Positions 8,251 through 16,620 of a stretch of 64,000 nt of DNA are shown piece after piece. How positions within the stretch are numbered: the first letter of the stretch is position 1; each line of letters starts with the position of its first letter. The notes beneath the pieces were generated by a model, which was not told the origin of the DNA, made no database searches, and saw nothing but the letters and a program-made list of their open reading frames with translations. Where the stretch lies: positions 1 through 64,000 of the forward strand of contig DASZAN010000221.1 in NCBI GenBank assembly GCA_035945115.1, given 5' to 3'. The stretch is from DAHUYF01 sp035945115. Its GTDB lineage: Bacteria > Pseudomonadota > Alphaproteobacteria > ATCC43930 > CGMCC-115725. Position numbers and translations under genes: made by a program.

Positions 8251-8826
8251 ATGCCGCTCAGCCCCGCCGCGCCGCGCCAGCATATTCACACCCGCACGAT
8301 CGATTGCCGCGGCTACCGCCGCGACGACGGTTTCTGGGACATCGAAGGCCACATCACGGACGTCAAGACCTATGACTTCGGCAATCACTTTCGCGGCACG
8401 ATCGCCGCGGGGACGCCAGTGCACGACATGTGGGTGCGGCTCACCCTCGACGACAAGCTCGTGATCCACGCCGTCGAGGCGGTGACGGAGGCAAGCCCTT
8501 ATCCCATCTGTCCCGCCGCGGCGGCGAATTTCCAGCGCCTTAAGGGTCTCCGCATCTATCCCGGATTCCAGCGCCAGGTGCGAACGCTGTTGGGCGGCAC
8601 CGAGGGATGCACCCACCTCGTCGAGTTGTTAGTGCCGCTCGCCACCACCGCCTATCAGACGGTCTTTCCCTATCGCGAGCGCCAACGGCGGCAAGCGGCG
8701 GCGCCGGCGCCGAGAGCCGCCGACAAGCCCGCGCGCAAGCCGCACCTCATCGACACCTGCCACGCCTTCTCGAGCGAGCGGGAAGTGGTGAAGCACTATT
8801 GGCCGGCGTTCTACACCGGAAAGTGA
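8251..8826 (+). CDS. DUF2889 domain protein
   Basis: This 191-residue protein shows the DUF2889 pattern: HTRTIDCRGYRRDDGFWDIEGHITD at the start (a duplicated R/D-rich strand set), a central AVTEASPYPIC and a conserved TEGCTHLVELL ending in HLIDTCHAF. Function is unknown. The C-terminal Ala/Arg-rich stretch before PHLIDTC is a linker. It follows aroB by 38 bases in the same direction and is probably cotranscribed. Its last 16 bases overlap the convergent RHH gene. An ATG at 8246 is out of frame; 8251 fits the homology. Confidence 0.85.
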   Translation: MPLSPAAPRQHIHTRTIDCRGYRRDDGFWDIEGHITDVKTYDFGNHFRGTIAAGTPVHDMWVRLTLDDKLVIHAVEAVTEASPYPICPAAAANFQRLKGLRIYPGFQRQVRTLLGGTEGCTHLVELLVPLATTAYQTVFPYRERQRRQAAAPAPRAADKPARKPHLIDTCHAFSSEREVVKHYWPAFYTGK

Positions 8827-9149
8827 TGCGCCGGCCGCTCGCCGTGGCCGGCGAGTCGATGGCCTTCGTCGGTTGCCGCCGCCGAGAAGTAGCGCAGCAG
8901 ATAAACACAGATGGCGGCGGTGAGGCTCGATTCGCTTCGTTGCGCGTCGATGTCGGTGACGAGGTCGTTGAGGCTCTTGTCTTCGCGGCGACAGATCTCG
9001 TGAAGCGCCTCCCACATCGCCCGCTCGAGCCGCATGCTGGTGCGCCGATCCCCCACGGTCACGTTGCGATTGACCAACGTGGACGGCGCCTTTCGCGACC
9101 CGTTAACGGCGCGTCGGTCAGAATCGGAACGAGGAACAGTGCGCTGCAT
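8811..9149 (-). CDS. ribbon-helix-helix domain protein
   Basis: This 112-residue protein centres on NVTVGDRRTSMRLERAMWEALHEICRRED, typical of the RHH_4 (arylsulfotransferase-associated ribbon-helix-helix) family: a beta strand followed by two helices that dimerise and bind DNA. The tail (ESSLTAAICVYLLRYF) is the usual hydrophobic helix of this family. It is a likely small transcription factor, target unknown. The true start could be a GTG about 28 residues in, since the N-terminus is polar and low-complexity. It overlaps the end of the DUF2889 gene tail-to-tail. Confidence 0.8.
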   Translation of the reverse strand: MQRTVPRSDSDRRAVNGSRKAPSTLVNRNVTVGDRRTSMRLERAMWEALHEICRREDKSLNDLVTDIDAQRSESSLTAAICVYLLRYFSAAATDEGHRLAGHGERPAHHFPV

Positions 9150-9238
9150 CGGGGTATTCTAACTGCGATACAGAGTATTTGCAATCTTTTCGAGAAAAAC
9201 TAATGAGCCAGCAACTGAGAGTTGCCATCCCCGTCGGC

Positions 9239-9526
9239 CTACCGGACTTCCGCGTCTTGGGCTTCCTCGGGCGTGAAGGTGGCGAGCGACAAGGCGTGAA
9301 CCGGGCCGGCGAGCTCCTCGGCCAGGAGGCGATAGACTCGGCGCTGGCGGGCGATGCGGCTTTCCCCGACGAAAGCCGCGGCGACGATCTCGATGCGGAA
9401 ATGCGTCTCGCCTTCGGGACGCGCCCCGCCGTGACCGGCATGGCGGTGCGACTCGTCGTGAATGACAAGCCGGAGCGGCATGAGACCGGCGGTGAGCTTG
9501 GCGCGGATTCGTTCGGCAACGGACAT
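9239..9526 (-). CDS. bolA: BolA family protein
   Basis: This 95-residue protein has the BolA fold signature: MSVAERIRAKL..., VIHDESHRHAGH, GETHFRIEIVAAAF and the helix RIARQRRVYRLLAEEL ending PVHALSL. BolA proteins pair with monothiol glutaredoxins and a shared [2Fe-2S] cluster to regulate iron and stress responses. The conserved His residues are present. The start at 9526 matches family length; longer frames extend through the divergent promoter. It is divergent from a J-domain gene, a gene pair seen repeatedly in alphaproteobacteria. Confidence 0.92.
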   Translation of the reverse strand: MSVAERIRAKLTAGLMPLRLVIHDESHRHAGHGGARPEGETHFRIEIVAAAFVGESRIARQRRVYRLLAEELAGPVHALSLATFTPEEAQDAEVR

Positions 9527-9630
9527 GGCTTGGGCACCGTGAAAGCAGCGTGGGCGCCTGTCAAGCCGCCGCCGCAAGGCAGCCTTGTGGCGCTTGTCAG
9601 GCCGATTCCCTCCCCCCATACTTAGCCCAA

Positions 9631-10206
9631 ATGTCCCGCGCGAGCCTCGAAACCCCAACCGGTGCCGCCGCAGGCGCCGCAACCCGGCTCTGCGACCATC
9701 CCGGCTGCGCTGCGGGCGGCGAATATCGTGCGCCGCGCTCGCGCTTCGCCCTCGATACCTTCTTTTGGTTCTGCCTCGACCATGTACGCCTCTACAACGC
9801 CCAGTGGAATTACTACGCGGGCATGAGCGCGAATCAGATCGAGGCCGAGATTCGCAACGATACGGTGTGGCAACGCCCCACCTGGCCGATCGGTGGCCGC
9901 GCTGGGCTGCGCTTCGGCACTCGCGTCCGCGACTTCGGCCTCTTCGGCTTCGAGGACGAGGAGGCGGGTCATGAACGTCGCGACCGCGCGGCGGCGAAGC
10001 GGCCGCTCACCGAGCAGGAACGTGCGCTCGCGGTCTTCGACTTGGCCCTGCCGCTCACGTTGGTGAGCCTCAAGGCGCGCTACAAAGAACTAGTGAAGCG
10101 CCATCACCCCGACGCCCATGGCGGGGACAAGGCCGCGGAAGAACGGCTCAAGGTCATCAACCAAGCCTATTCGACCTTGAAGAGCAGCTATTTCCCTTCC
10201 GGATGA
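9631..10206 (+). CDS. J-domain (DnaJ-like) protein
   Basis: This 191-residue protein has a C-terminal J domain: ALPLTLVSLKARYKELVKRHHPDAHGGD with the HPD motif needed to stimulate Hsp70 ATPase, followed by KVINQAYSTLKSSY. The N-terminal half has a small Cys/His-containing region (LCDHPGCAAGGEYRAPRS... FFWFCLDHVRLYN), probably a structural metal site or specific client-binding part. The ATG at 9631 starts the conserved sequence. It lies between bolA and cobS in the order usual for alphaproteobacteria; it might help assemble the CobST complex, but that is inference. Confidence 0.9.
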   Translation: MSRASLETPTGAAAGAATRLCDHPGCAAGGEYRAPRSRFALDTFFWFCLDHVRLYNAQWNYYAGMSANQIEAEIRNDTVWQRPTWPIGGRAGLRFGTRVRDFGLFGFEDEEAGHERRDRAAAKRPLTEQERALAVFDLALPLTLVSLKARYKELVKRHHPDAHGGDKAAEERLKVINQAYSTLKSSYFPSG

Positions 10207-10256
10207 GGCGCCAGCCGCTATAACCACCCTTCCCTCCCACGACGACAGATATCTTT

Positions 10257-11261
10257 ATGGCTTCGGCACAAAACTCCACCGGCACGATCGACACATCCCC
10301 CGATCGCCCGGACATCACCGTCTCCGTGCGTCAGACCTTCGGGCTCGACAGTGACATGCAGGTGCCGGCCTTCAGCCGCGCCAGCGATCATGTGCCGGAC
10401 GTTGACGAAGCCTATCGCTTCGACCACGACACCACGCTCGCCATCCTCGCTGGCTTCGCCTACAACCGGCGCGTCCTCATCCAGGGCTATCACGGCACCG
10501 GCAAGTCGACGCATATCGAGCAGGTGGCGGCGCGCCTCAATTGGCCCTGCATCCGCGTCAATCTCGACAGCCATATCAGCCGCATCGATCTCGTCGGCAA
10601 GGACGCGATCGTGCTGCGCGACGGCAAGCAGGTGACGGAGTACCGCGAAGGGCTCCTGCCCTGGGCGCTGCAGCATCCGACCGCGCTCTGCTTCGATGAA
10701 TACGATGCCGGCCGGCCCGACGTGATGTTCGTCATCCAACGCGTGCTCGAGGTCGAAGGCAAGCTCACGCTCCTCGACCAGAACCGCGTCATCCGCCCGC
10801 ACCCCGCCTTCCGGCTCTTTGCCACCGCGAACACGGTGGGGCTCGGCGACACCACCGGGCTTTATCACGGCACGCAGCAGATCAACCAAGGCCAGATGGA
10901 CCGCTGGAACATCGTCGCGACGCTCAACTATCTGCCGCATGAGGCCGAAGTCGAGATCGTGCTCGCGAAGGCGCCGAGCTGGGACAATGAGGAGGGACGG
11001 CGCAGCATTCACGCCATGGTGGCGCTTGCCGAGCTCACCCGCTCCGGCTTCATCAACGGCGACATTTCCACCGTGATGTCGCCGCGCACGGTCATCACCT
11101 GGGCCGAGAACGCGCGCATCTTCAACGACATCGCGTTCGGCTTCCGCCTTACCTTCCTCAACAAATGCGATGAGATCGAGCGAGCGACGGTGGCGGAATA
11201 CTACCAGCGCTGCTTCGGCACCGAGCTCAAGGAGACCGGCGTCAAAGCGCAACTCGTGTGA
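10257..11261 (+). CDS. cobS: aerobic cobaltochelatase subunit CobS
   Basis: This 334-residue AAA+ MoxR-type ATPase drives insertion of Co2+ into hydrogenobyrinate a,c-diamide with CobN and CobT in aerobic B12 synthesis. Walker A is GYHGTGKST (near residue 79), Walker B LCFDEYDAG (near 143), with the sensor region LFATANTVGLGD and the MDRWNIV arginine-finger-like region downstream. Length matches CobS. cobN is not in this window, so it must be encoded elsewhere. A palindromic repeat separates it from cobT. Confidence 0.95.
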   Translation: MASAQNSTGTIDTSPDRPDITVSVRQTFGLDSDMQVPAFSRASDHVPDVDEAYRFDHDTTLAILAGFAYNRRVLIQGYHGTGKSTHIEQVAARLNWPCIRVNLDSHISRIDLVGKDAIVLRDGKQVTEYREGLLPWALQHPTALCFDEYDAGRPDVMFVIQRVLEVEGKLTLLDQNRVIRPHPAFRLFATANTVGLGDTTGLYHGTQQINQGQMDRWNIVATLNYLPHEAEVEIVLAKAPSWDNEEGRRSIHAMVALAELTRSGFINGDISTVMSPRTVITWAENARIFNDIAFGFRLTFLNKCDEIERATVAEYYQRCFGTELKETGVKAQLV

Positions 11262-11276
11262 GGGAAAGGGAAGAGT

Positions 11277-11367
11277 CACCACTGAGACAGTGAGGCAATG
11301 AGAAATCCGATGCCCTGGCGCGCAGCGCCAATTTTTCTTTCCTCACTGTCTCACCGCCTCTGTGGTG
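11277..11367. repeat. dispersed palindromic intergenic repeat, copy 1
   Basis: Long inverted arms CACCACTGAGACAGTGAGGC and CTCACTGTCTCACCGCCTC ... GTGGTG flank a GGCGCGCAGCGCC core with a T-rich run. A related element occurs at 36535-36630 with the same GAGGCAGTGAG / CTGTCTCACTGCC arms and a GCGCGC core. It lies between cobS and cobT and would form a long cruciform or RNA hairpin, possibly affecting cobT expression. Confidence 0.75.
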
Positions 11368-11383
11368 CTTCTTTTAGTTAGTT

Positions 11384-13249
11384 ATGGCGGAGAACGATAC
11401 ACCGCTCGACATTTTCAAGCGCGCCACCGCGGCGACGGTGCGTGCCATTTCCGAGCGGCCCGACATCACCGTGAGCTATGGCGCCGAGCCGGCGGCAGCC
11501 GCCGGAACGCGCGTGCGCCTGCCGCTGCCCGCACGCGAGCTCTCCGCACAAGAGGCCGCACCGGTGCGGGGGGCGGCCGACGCCGCGGCGTTGAAGCTCC
11601 GCTATCACGACAGCGCGCTGCATGCCAAGCGGCTGCCCTCGGGCGAGACGGCGCGCGCCATCTTCGAAGGGGTCGAGCAGGCGCGGGTCGAGGCGTTAGG
11701 TGCGAGACGCATGGCCGGCGTCGCCGACAATCTCGCGGCGATGCTCGACGAGCGCTACCGCCGCCAGGGCTACGAGCACGTGAGCGACCGCAACAACGCG
11801 ACGCTCGCCGAGGCGGTACGTCTGCTCGCACGTGAGACGATGACGGGCGCGACGCCGCCGCCGTCGGCACAACGCGTCGTCGAGATGTGGCGGCCTTTCC
11901 TCGAAGGCAAGGTCGGCCGCGATCTTCTCGAGCTTGGCCGTCACGTGCGCGACCAGGACGCTTACGGCAAGCTCGCGCGGAAGCTCATCAAAGATCTCGA
12001 CCTCGATCTCGGTGAAGTCGAGGAAGAGGCACAGCAGGACGAGAGCGACGCCGACGGCGACGACGCCAAGGACAAGGACAGCGACAATGAGGGCGGCGAG
12101 GGTGCGGCCGCCGGCGCGCAGGGCGCGCTCGAAGGCGGCGTGCCCGAGCACGAGGAAGATGACGGCCAGCAGGCCGGCGCCGAGGAGGTGGAAGGGGAGC
12201 TGATGCCGGGTGCGGGCGACGACGACCCCGGGCGCCCCGGCCGCCCAGGCAATCTGCCGCGCCACGGACAGAACGACGACAGCCACCTCTACCGCGCCTT
12301 CACCACGGAATGCGACGAGGTGGTGGAGGCCGAGGCGCTGTGCGATGCCGACGAGTTGACGCGGCTCCGCGGGCTCTTGGATCAGCAGCTGGCGCACCTC
12401 CAAAGCGTCATCGGCCGCCTCGCCAATCGCTTGCAGCGCCGACTCTTGGCGAAGCAGACGCGGGCTTGGGAGTTCGATCTCGAGGAAGGCATGCTCGACG
12501 CGGCACGCCTTTCGCGCGTCATCACCAACCCCGTCTATCCCCTCTCCTACAAGCGCGAGAAGGAGACGGATTTCCGCGACACTGTGGTGAGCCTGCTCAT
12601 CGACAATTCCGGCTCGATGCGCGGCCGTCCCATCACGGTGGCGGCGATGAGCGCCGACATCCTCGCGCGCACGCTCGAGCGCTGCGGCGTCAAGGTGGAG
12701 ATCCTCGGCTTCACCACCCGCGCCTGGAAGGGTGGGCAATCGCGCGAGCGCTGGATCGCCGCCGGCAAGCCGCCCAACCCCGGCCGGCTCAACGATCTCC
12801 GCCACATCGTCTACAAGGCCGCCGATGCGCCCTGGCGGCGTGCGCGCAAGAGCCTCGGCCTCATGCTGCGCGAAGGTATTTTGAAGGAGAACATCGACGG
12901 CGAGGCGTTGCTCTGGGCACACAACCGCCTCATCGCGCGAAGCGAGCAGCGCCGCATCCTCATGGTCATCTCAGACGGCGCGCCGGTCGACGATTCGACG
13001 CTGTCCGTCAACCCCGGCAATTACCTCGAGCGCCATCTCCGCGAGGTGATCGGTTATATCGAGCGGCAATCGCCGGTCGAGCTCACCGCCATCGGCATCG
13101 GCCACGATGTGACCCGCTACTATCGCCGTGCCGTCACCATCGTCGATGCCGAGCAATTGGGCGGCACCATGCTGGAAAAGCTCGCCGAGCTCTTCGAAGA
13201 GGACGAGCAGCCGCAGGCGCCGCGCCGCCCGACGCGTAAGCGGGCATAA
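11384..13249 (+). CDS. cobT: aerobic cobaltochelatase subunit CobT
   Basis: This 621-residue partner of CobS has an N-terminal helical domain (about 1-200), a very acidic Asp/Glu/Gly/Ala-rich linker (about 210-300) and a C-terminal von Willebrand A domain with the MIDAS motif DNSGSMRG (near residue 406), needed to bind the AAA+ ring. RILMVISDGAPVDDST is the second metal-site loop. The organisation and length match CobT. It follows cobS after a palindromic repeat of about 120 bases and is probably in the same operon. Confidence 0.95.
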   Translation: MAENDTPLDIFKRATAATVRAISERPDITVSYGAEPAAAAGTRVRLPLPARELSAQEAAPVRGAADAAALKLRYHDSALHAKRLPSGETARAIFEGVEQARVEALGARRMAGVADNLAAMLDERYRRQGYEHVSDRNNATLAEAVRLLARETMTGATPPPSAQRVVEMWRPFLEGKVGRDLLELGRHVRDQDAYGKLARKLIKDLDLDLGEVEEEAQQDESDADGDDAKDKDSDNEGGEGAAAGAQGALEGGVPEHEEDDGQQAGAEEVEGELMPGAGDDDPGRPGRPGNLPRHGQNDDSHLYRAFTTECDEVVEAEALCDADELTRLRGLLDQQLAHLQSVIGRLANRLQRRLLAKQTRAWEFDLEEGMLDAARLSRVITNPVYPLSYKREKETDFRDTVVSLLIDNSGSMRGRPITVAAMSADILARTLERCGVKVEILGFTTRAWKGGQSRERWIAAGKPPNPGRLNDLRHIVYKAADAPWRRARKSLGLMLREGILKENIDGEALLWAHNRLIARSEQRRILMVISDGAPVDDSTLSVNPGNYLERHLREVIGYIERQSPVELTAIGIGHDVTRYYRRAVTIVDAEQLGGTMLEKLAELFEEDEQPQAPRRPTRKRA

Positions 13250-13341
13250 GAATTCGCCTCCGTCAGCTTTCAGCGGTTGGCTATCAACTTATAAAGACGC
13301 TCTCTCCCGTCGCCCTGGGCTTGACCGGGCGGTCCACGTGG

Positions 13342-13364
13342 ATGGCCGGGACAAGCCCGGCCAT
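13342..13364. repeat. short perfect palindrome (ATGGCCGGG/CCCGGCCAT)
   Basis: ATGGCCGGG-acaag-CCCGGCCAT is a perfect 9-base stem. The surrounding CCACGTGGATGGCCGGG type sequence is a frequent dispersed intergenic repeat in alphaproteobacteria (recalled, not searched). Lying between the convergent ends of cobT and the hydrolase gene, it may serve as a factor-independent pause or terminator, though no T-run follows. Confidence 0.65.
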
Positions 13365-13432
13365 GACGTTCAAGGTGTGATGCAGCAGATCGGCAACGGC
13401 TGATCGCTGAGAGCTGATGGCTTAGAGCTCGC

Positions 13433-14305
13433 TTACGCCACGCCGTGGTCCTTGAACCACTTCTGCATCTTGGCCCAGCCGTCCTTCGCCTGCTCGGGGC
13501 GATATGAGGGGCGGTAGTCGGCGTTGAAGCCGTGCGGGGTGTCGGGATATATCACGATCTCGCAGGGCTTGTTGGCCGCCTTGAGCTCGTCGCGCATCTT
13601 CTCGATATCGGCGGCGGGAATGCCCTGATCGGCGCCGCCATAAAGGCCCAGCACCGGCACATTGATCTGCTGCACCAGATCGAGCACGCGCTTGGGATGA
13701 AGCTCGTCGGTGTTGCCGGCGAGCGGGCCGTACCAGGCGACCGCCGCCTTCACGCTCGGATTGTGCGCGGCATAGAGCCAGGTCTGCCGACCACCCCAGC
13801 AGAAGCCGGTCACGGCGAGCCGCGCCGTATCCGCCTTGCCCGTGCCCTTGGCCCAGGCGACCGCCGCGTCGATGTCGGACGCCACCTGCTGATCCGGCAC
13901 TTTCGAGACCACCTTCTGGATGATCTCCTTGATGTCCGTCATGCCCGATACGTCGCCTTCGCGCGCATAAAGCGCCGGCGCCACGGCGAAGTATCCCATC
14001 TTGGCGAGACGGCGGCAGAGATCCTTGATGTGCTCGTGGACGCCGAAGATCTCCTGAATGACGACCACGGTGGCGAAGGGTCCGCCGGCCGCAGGATGCG
14101 CGTGATAGGCGGGAATTTGTCCGTCCTTCATCGGCACCTTCGCTTCGCCGGCGGTAAGGCCGTTCGTATCGGTGGTGATCGTCTCCGCGGAAACCGGCTG
14201 CACCGCGAGCGCGAAGCCGGCGGTGAGGCTCGTCAGCATGAAGCCGCGGCGAGAGAAATCGGTGATCGGCGTGAGGCTTTTGACTTGTGATTCAAGACCG
14301 TCCAT
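13433..14305 (-). CDS. exported dienelactone hydrolase family protein
   Basis: This 290-residue alpha/beta hydrolase has a twin-arginine-type leader (SRRGFMLTSLTAGFALA), so it is probably folded in the cytoplasm and exported by Tat. The catalytic triad of dienelactone hydrolases is visible: the nucleophile Cys in GFCWGG, Asp in YGGADQGIP and His in TPHGF; VVVIQEIFGVHEHIKDLC is the family N-terminal strand and oxyanion region. The ATG at 14305 has GGAGG upstream; longer frames add a non-homologous extension. Substrate is unknown; many Tat-exported relatives are general carboxylesterases. Confidence 0.9.
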   Translation of the reverse strand: MDGLESQVKSLTPITDFSRRGFMLTSLTAGFALAVQPVSAETITTDTNGLTAGEAKVPMKDGQIPAYHAHPAAGGPFATVVVIQEIFGVHEHIKDLCRRLAKMGYFAVAPALYAREGDVSGMTDIKEIIQKVVSKVPDQQVASDIDAAVAWAKGTGKADTARLAVTGFCWGGRQTWLYAAHNPSVKAAVAWYGPLAGNTDELHPKRVLDLVQQINVPVLGLYGGADQGIPAADIEKMRDELKAANKPCEIVIYPDTPHGFNADYRPSYRPEQAKDGWAKMQKWFKDHGVA

Positions 14306-14564
14306 GGCGGCACGTCCTCCCCTGGCAAGAAACGTCGGAAGAGAATAACGGCTCTCATCCTTCGCCGCGAGATGCCGCCGGTCACCGTTGCGTGAGCAGG
14401 CCGGTGAAGCCGCGCCACGGAACCTGACTTGCAACCATGCCGTTTGCGACCGCCTAATCGTTGCTGCGCAGGGGCGCGGCAGGTGCGCAGGCGGGGGCAA
14501 GCTCGACACATTGCTGCGCGCAGCAAGCACCGGCGCGAACCGCTTGGCGAGAATTCGAACCCGG

Positions 14565-14690
14565 CGCCAACTTCTCGGGGGCGGCGTCGGCTTCCGCGCC
14601 ATCGCCCGGCCCTTCATCGTGGGATATCTCGATATCGGCTACGGCGCGGAAGGCTCGGCGATCTTCTCGGGGATCAACTATCCGTTCTGA
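14565..14690 (+). pseudogene. relic of the C-terminus of a beta-barrel outer membrane protein
   Basis: An open frame ends with GGVGFRAIARPFIVGYLDIG, YGAEGSAIFSGINYPF and a stop. The alternating aromatic pattern and terminal Phe are the last strands of a D15/BamA-like surface-antigen barrel. Upstream the frame loses any barrel character and has no signal peptide, so it appears to be the 3' remnant of a lost gene. It lies in the long gap between the hydrolase and the small membrane protein at 14834. A small unrelated ORF with chance resemblance is the alternative. Confidence 0.4.
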
Positions 14691-14699
14691 GCGGAATAC

Positions 14700-14753
14700 A
14701 TATATGCGGCTCTTATAAAACAGGCCGCTCTGCCTGCTCGAATTTATACGCAC
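14700..14753 (+). promoter_or_regulatory. composite AT-rich motif, site 1 (before porin unit)
   Basis: Octamers ATATATGC (14700) and TTATAAAA (14713) are followed by TTATACGC (14744) inside the box CTCGAATTTATACGCAC (14737-14753). The first-to-third octamer distance is 44 bases, as at the sites before secF (44) and kdp (45). In such GC-rich DNA these AT-rich blocks stand out. The box lies 80 bases before the ATG at 14834. Confidence 0.6.
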
Positions 14754-14833
14754 AGCTCGGCACATTTGACCGTGACGCGGCGAGGGCCGGTGCCGCTCCG
14801 CGCGCATCACCTTGGGCACGACGGGTAACTTCC

Positions 14834-14977
14834 ATGTTTCGACATGCCACTGAAGAGCCGATTGAAGACGTACCGACGCAAGAGGAAATTCTCTATGACG
14901 TCGGCTCGGTTCTCGCAATCGTTTTAGTGTTTGCTGCCATCATAAGTATGGCATTTGCCGTCGGCAGCGCCGGCTGA
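14834..14977 (+). CDS. 47-residue single-span membrane protein
   Basis: MFRHATEEPIEDVPTQEEI is an acidic N-terminus followed by LYDVGSVLAIVLVFAAIIS and MAFAVGSAG, a single hydrophobic helix at about residues 21-44. It is the first gene after shared-motif site 1 and lies 26 bases before the porin gene, so both are probably cotranscribed. Function is not recognised. Several other similarly short one-helix proteins lie in the next 6 kb behind the same motif, suggesting a common physiological response. Confidence 0.6.
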   Translation: MFRHATEEPIEDVPTQEEILYDVGSVLAIVLVFAAIISMAFAVGSAG

Positions 14978-15003
14978 ATGCTTGTCCATCGATCGGGAAG
15001 GAC

Positions 15004-16242
15004 ATGAGCGAAACCTTGAGAATGGAGATGTGTGTTCTGGCGGTCGTCGCTACCGGAAGCATCGGCTTTTCGGCCGCGGCATTGGCCGCCGACGAAGCGC
15101 CGGCGGCTTGGGCCGACGCGGTGAAATTCTCCGGACACTTAGATGGCGGCATCACCTTCAACCCCGATTCGCCGGCAGACGGCATTAATTTCGGCCACCT
15201 CTTCACCGACCGAGCCAATCTGCCTATGCTCAATCAGCTCATGCTGACCGCTGAGCGGTCGCTTGATCCCAAGGCGACTGGCTACGATTTCGGCTTCAAG
15301 CTCCAGGGGATGTACGGCACCGACGCGCGGTTTACCCATTCCTTCAATGTCTTCGACCGCTCGATCAACAGCCGCTATCAATTCGACATCGTCGAAGCCA
15401 ACGGCGTCGCCCATCTCCCGACCCTCACCGAAGGCGGGATTGACGTGAAGGCCGGCATCTTCCCTTCGCCGATGAGTGCCGAGACCATCGATTCCACTGG
15501 AAACACGTTTTACTCGCACTCCTACATTTTTAATTTCGGCGTGCCGTTCAAGCACACCGGCATCCTCGCCACCGCGCACGCGACGTCCGTCATCGATCTC
15601 TACCTCGGAGTCGACACCGGCGTGAACGCCTTCGTCGGCGAGAAGGGTGACAACAACGATGCGCTCGCGGGCCAATTCGGCTTCGGCCTCAATCTCCTCG
15701 AGGGCAATCTCACGGTACAAGCGCTCTCGCATATCGGGCCGGAAAATCCCGAGGGGACGCCCGGCGTGAACGTCAACAGCGCACTCCGCTACATCAACGA
15801 CATCGTCGTGACCTGGAAGATCACGGATAAACTGACCTCGATCACCGACATCAACTATATCCACGATGACGGCCTCCATGCCTCCGGTGGCGGCGTCGCG
15901 CAATATCTGACCTATGCGCTCTCGGACCAATGGACGGTGGGTGGGCGGGCAGAGATTTGGCGCGACGACAACGGCGCCTTCGTCGCCAAATTTCCCGCTA
16001 ATTTCGATGCGGTGAATGCGGCGCGCGGCTTCCCGAACACCGGCGTTTCCGGCGGCAAGACGACCTTTGGCGAGCTCACGCTCGGCGCCAACTACAAGCC
16101 CGGTTTCGCCAAGCCCTTCGACGGCCTCGTCATCCGTCCCGAGTTCCGGGTCGACGACGTGCTCAACGGCACGAAGCCCTTCAACAACGGCACGAGCTCG
16201 CATCAGGTGACGATCGCCGCCGATCTTATCCTGCCGTTCTGA
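15004..16242 (+). CDS. BBP2-type outer membrane beta-barrel porin
   Basis: This 412-residue protein has a signal peptide ending near AALAADEAP and then a beta-rich sequence beginning KFSGHLDGGITFNPD, with LMLTAERSLDPK, VKAGIFPSPMSAETID and a terminal Phe (AADLILPF). This fits the putative porin-2 (OmpL-like, BBP2) family, where LXAGXFXTPXGXE-type strands and long extracellular loops are usual. It should form a diffusion channel in the outer membrane. The ATG at 15004 has GGAAGG upstream. It is followed by a strong terminator. Position behind the shared motif links it to the kdp regulon candidate. Confidence 0.85.
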   Translation: MSETLRMEMCVLAVVATGSIGFSAAALAADEAPAAWADAVKFSGHLDGGITFNPDSPADGINFGHLFTDRANLPMLNQLMLTAERSLDPKATGYDFGFKLQGMYGTDARFTHSFNVFDRSINSRYQFDIVEANGVAHLPTLTEGGIDVKAGIFPSPMSAETIDSTGNTFYSHSYIFNFGVPFKHTGILATAHATSVIDLYLGVDTGVNAFVGEKGDNNDALAGQFGFGLNLLEGNLTVQALSHIGPENPEGTPGVNVNSALRYINDIVVTWKITDKLTSITDINYIHDDGLHASGGGVAQYLTYALSDQWTVGGRAEIWRDDNGAFVAKFPANFDAVNAARGFPNTGVSGGKTTFGELTLGANYKPGFAKPFDGLVIRPEFRVDDVLNGTKPFNNGTSSHQVTIAADLILPF

Positions 16243-16261
16243 TAGCGCTGGGGGTGGTCGG

Positions 16262-16300
16262 AAAAGGGCGGCTTGGCGTCGGCCGAGTCGCCTTTTTTCT
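16262..16300. terminator. rho-independent terminator after the porin gene
   Basis: AAAAGGGCGGCTTGGCGTC pairs (with mismatches) with GGCCGAGTCGCCTTTTTTC, giving a GC-rich stem followed by a T6 run. It ends the porin transcript on the plus strand. The minus-strand gene that stops at 16301 ends immediately next to it, so it may work in both directions. Confidence 0.75.
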
Positions 16301-16603
16301 TTATGCGGCAGCGAGATCGACGAGTACCTTAGCGAGGAGTCCGGCGGCGTAAAGCGCGAGCGCCTCATCCCAGAAATTGAGGCTCGGGCCATTCGGCCGT
16401 TCGCGGAGAAGCGCGGCCCAGGCGAAAGCGAAGAGCGCGCCGAAGAAGCAGAGGAAATGAAATCCGAGGCCTGCTTCGCGCAGTGAGCGGACACCGGCAA
16501 TGCACGGCCCGGCGGCGAACAGGGCGAAGACGCTGAAGCGTACGCCGAATCCCAAGAGGGCGCGGCGCGAGCGGATGTCAAGTTGGGCGGTCGTACTCGC
16601 CAT
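16301..16603 (-). CDS. 100-residue membrane protein of unknown function
   Basis: From MASTTAQLDIRSRRALLGFG the protein has about three hydrophobic segments (FSVFALFAAGPCIAGV; FHFLCFFGALFAFAWAALL; ALALYAAGLLAKVLVDLAA), so it is likely integral to the inner membrane. The ATG at 16603 has GGCGAGCGG upstream and is chosen over a longer, low-complexity extension. It follows the 78-residue gene at 16621-16857 by 17 bases on the same strand, forming a two-gene unit behind shared-motif site 2. No family is recognised. Confidence 0.65.
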   Translation of the reverse strand: MASTTAQLDIRSRRALLGFGVRFSVFALFAAGPCIAGVRSLREAGLGFHFLCFFGALFAFAWAALLRERPNGPSLNFWDEALALYAAGLLAKVLVDLAAA

Positions 16604-16620
16604 CTTCCGCTCGCCCTCGA

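Noticed and set aside
10218..11282. Open frame antisense to cobS
   Set aside because: Mirror frame of a well supported AAA+ gene with no recognisable product.
13433..14617. 104-residue N-terminal extension of the dienelactone hydrolase
   Set aside because: The extension is basic and low-complexity, whereas the ATG at 14305 has a good ribosome binding site and is followed by the Tat leader.
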